Part shown: positions 56,091-57,402 of the stretch, piece by piece
Position numbering within the stretch: the stretch's first letter is position 1
How the letters are laid out: each line of letters begins with the position of its first letter
Assembly (NCBI GenBank): GCA_020436165.1
Contig: JAGQYI010000053.1
Span: 1 to 57,402, forward strand
Origin: Cyclobacteriaceae bacterium
Lineage (GTDB): Bacteria; Bacteroidota; Bacteroidia; Cytophagales; Cyclobacteriaceae
Direction: 5' to 3'
DNA length: 57,402 nucleotides
Program-made: the position numbers and the translations under genes
Notes under the pieces: generated by a model
The model's input: only the letters and a program-made list of their open reading frames with translations
Told to the model about the DNA's origin: nothing
Database searches by the model: none

Positions 56091-56200
56091 GCCCAACTAA
56101 AATGAGTATGCGCCCCAGTTGCTAGAAGCATCAAGTTTGCCTTTTTGCAGTGCCCAGTCAAAGTGCTCAGTTCTCATATCCATTTTAGTGTTTGTTAGGC
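56091..56200 (-). repeat. Classical attC site (site D) after the YARHG gene
   Basis: On the minus strand GCCTAAC directly abuts the TAA stop at 56201, followed by a 6-nt spacer, TAAAATG-GA-TATG, a loop, CATA-CT-CATTTTA, and GTTGGGC. The boxes match RYYYAAC and GTTRRRY exactly, the arms pair with a 2-nt bulge, and 110 bp is a normal attC length. The cut point would be between G and TTGGGC. Confidence 0.7.
56097..56183 (-). CDS. 28-codon ORF filling the attC loop
   Basis: An ATG in one palindrome arm and a TAG in the other bound an uninterrupted 28-codon frame, starting MDMRTEHFDWALQKGK and ending NWGAYSF. The composition is protein-like, with balanced charges and three aromatic residues flanking Trp and Tyr. 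It could be a real small peptide or a by-product of conserved attC sequence. No RBS is visible. Confidence 0.25.
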   Translation of the reverse strand: MDMRTEHFDWALQKGKLDASSNWGAYSF

Positions 56201-57262
56201 TTATTTTTTCTTTAGTCGATAAACTATTTGCCCCCTTTTTTCAAAATAGTCAACAGTATCTTCAATAATATTGTAAAGTAGGATTTCATCAGTAGCTTTC
56301 GTAAATCCATAGTTTTCATATTCTCTGAAATTCTCCTTGGAGAAATGTATTACGTCCGTGTCAATTGGATAAGCAATAAAGTCAGTAGCAACAGAAAATT
56401 CTTTGAAATCCTTAAAACCAATTACCCTTCCATTCTGCGCAAGAGTTACAGTTGACTTAATTTCTTTTCCGTTTTTGTCTTTTAATGTATAATCACCTCC
56501 AATCCATTCATTAGTGACCATCTCAATTCCATAAGCCGCATTACCTTTTGAGTTTTCTACATTCCTGGTAACCTTTGAATAGTACTCTTTTTCACTCGTT
56601 CCTTTTGTAAAATTTTTCTTAGTAGCAGCAATTAGAGTGTCGGAATTTAAAACCACAATTTCAAAGGACACATTTGTAGAATCTCTATAACTAAGATCCA
56701 GCTTTGACGTGAATTTGCTTTTTTCGTTAGTTGGATATATTGAGAAACCCGCGCCTTCATGATTGTTAAAACCAGCCCCAACAAAAATGGTATCCTTATA
56801 CGCTTCATCTTTTGAAATATGCATTTCTGAAACACCCATGTGAATTCTATTAATTGCTAAAGGAGAGTTGGTAATCGGTAGGGAATCTATGTAATCTTTC
56901 TTAATCCAAATACCGATAAGAGCGTTTCTCCAGTCCACTGAGTTCATCAACATTTTCTCAAATTTCAGTAGGAGTTCAATATTTTGTTTATCCGTTTCAG
57001 AAAGAAGTGAATCTACATTGTCATATTTTGGTTTGTACCATTCCATTTTGGAAAAATAGTCTTGTAGATCAGCGGACTTAAATCGATATCCTTTACGAGC
57101 AAATATCTCATTTCTTATTATTCTTAACTCCTCCAAACTTTGTCCTTCAAGTTCATAATCAGACAAAATACGAGGTTTCGTTGTGATGGTCTCATCAGAT
57201 GCCTTTTCTTGCTGAGGTTGGCAAGCAGTTAAGATGATGAATAAGAGTAGAAATTTTCTCAT
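56201..57262 (-). CDS. YARHG-domain lipoprotein (cassette gene)
   Basis: The signal ends ILTAC (Cys14), so it is a lipoprotein. Residues about 34-100 form a YARHG domain: SLEELRIIRNEIFARKGYRFKSADL with the core RNEIFARKGYRF (usual YARHGYxF), then YFSKMEWYKPKY. The remaining 250 residues are beta-rich without a named domain. YARHG domains are thought to act in the cell envelope. The gene is the rightmost of the array; its stop directly abuts a classical attC site, and its start is 18 bp from TTAGGC, possibly the cassette boundary. Confidence 0.8.
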   Translation of the reverse strand: MRKFLLLFIILTACQPQQEKASDETITTKPRILSDYELEGQSLEELRIIRNEIFARKGYRFKSADLQDYFSKMEWYKPKYDNVDSLLSETDKQNIELLLKFEKMLMNSVDWRNALIGIWIKKDYIDSLPITNSPLAINRIHMGVSEMHISKDEAYKDTIFVGAGFNNHEGAGFSIYPTNEKSKFTSKLDLSYRDSTNVSFEIVVLNSDTLIAATKKNFTKGTSEKEYYSKVTRNVENSKGNAAYGIEMVTNEWIGGDYTLKDKNGKEIKSTVTLAQNGRVIGFKDFKEFSVATDFIAYPIDTDVIHFSKENFREYENYGFTKATDEILLYNIIEDTVDYFEKRGQIVYRLKKK

Positions 57263-57277
57263 GTGCTAATTAAGCCT

Positions 57278-57402
57278 AATGTGCGAGCGGTCTAAGATTG
57301 ATTCTGAAAATTACGAAGTTTTTAGAAGAATTTGTCTTAGATCGCTAGTTCGGAGCTGGTCGCGGAGCGGCTTGCCCGAACTAGGGTCGAAAGGCCGCTC
57401 GC
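57278..57402. repeat. Long palindromic repeat element, copy 2, cut by the window edge
   Basis: AATGTGCGAGCGGTCTAAG and the following AAAATTACGAAGTTTTT match copy 1 (54480) nearly exactly, as does the hairpin AGTTCGGAGCTGGTCGCG ... CCCGAACTAG (57348-57384). Copy 1 has about 43 extra bases before the hairpin. Same orientation as copy 1. Confidence 0.75.

Larger units (their letters stand above)
52414..57402 (-). mobile_element. Putative integron-type gene-cassette array (no integrase in window)
   Basis: Four unrelated genes (52658, 53266, 54836, 56201) are all on the minus strand, unlike the mixed strands to the left. Each is followed within 0-9 nt of its stop by a long imperfect palindrome whose base is an AAC/GTT pair. 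The palindrome at 56091-56200 has exact attC consensus boxes, GCCTAAC (RYYYAAC) and GTTGGGC (GTTRRRY). Gene orientation implies that attI and any integrase lie beyond the right edge. The cassette content (Fic, orphan lipoproteins) is typical of array cargo. This is inference from structure; no recombinase is seen. Confidence 0.6.

Overview
The window reads as Bacteroidota, most likely a free-living Cytophagales-type bacterium. The evidence is type IX secretion (T9SS) cargo with both type A and type B C-terminal sorting domains, a PorP/SprF-family membrane protein, many short-spacer lipoprotein signals, a TonB-dependent receptor with a carboxypeptidase-like N-domain, a long-form IspG, and a near absence of Shine-Dalgarno sequences. 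No rRNA, tRNA or CRISPR array was seen.

Layout. 1-5.3 kb: 3' part of a giant repetitive adhesin-like T9SS substrate, open at the left edge. 5.3-8.6 kb: hybrid histidine kinase overlapping a sigma-54 activator. 8.7-16.2 kb: small proteins, a phosphodiesterase lipoprotein, a cyclophilin, a GH20 N-domain remnant, an aspartyl protease with PDZ, and a PorP/SprF gene overlapping its partner type B cargo gene. 16.2-24.3 kb: TRIC-type channel, small membrane proteins, pepE, a TrpF-like barrel, then a tightly overlapping run of lipoprotein, secreted subtilase, rpe and TonB receptor.

24.4-34.5 kb is a galactan/galactose locus: sulfatase, galM, GH53 endo-galactanase, GH2 beta-galactosidase, a NUDIX-fold regulator with a decayed catalytic box, a vSGLT-like sodium/galactose symporter and galK. 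A palindrome TAAACGT-N7-AC(G/A)TTTA lies both upstream of GH53 and between the regulator and symporter, which suggests one local regulon. 34.6-52.4 kb is mostly housekeeping or envelope: two degenerate amidohydrolases, an alkyladenine glycosylase, OmpA and PD40 proteins, a beta-eliminating lyase with tyrosine phenol-lyase residues, an M61 peptidase, SSB, a Kv-like channel and ispG.

From about 52.4 kb to the right edge the character changes. Four unrelated genes (lipocalin-like, an unknown exported protein, Fic, YARHG) lie all on the minus strand, and each stop codon is followed within 0-9 nt by a long imperfect palindrome. One palindrome has textbook integron attC core boxes (GCCTAAC and GTTGGGC) and encloses a 28-codon ORF. 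I interpret this as an integron-type gene-cassette array whose integrase, if present, would lie beyond the right edge. This is the most unusual part of the window.
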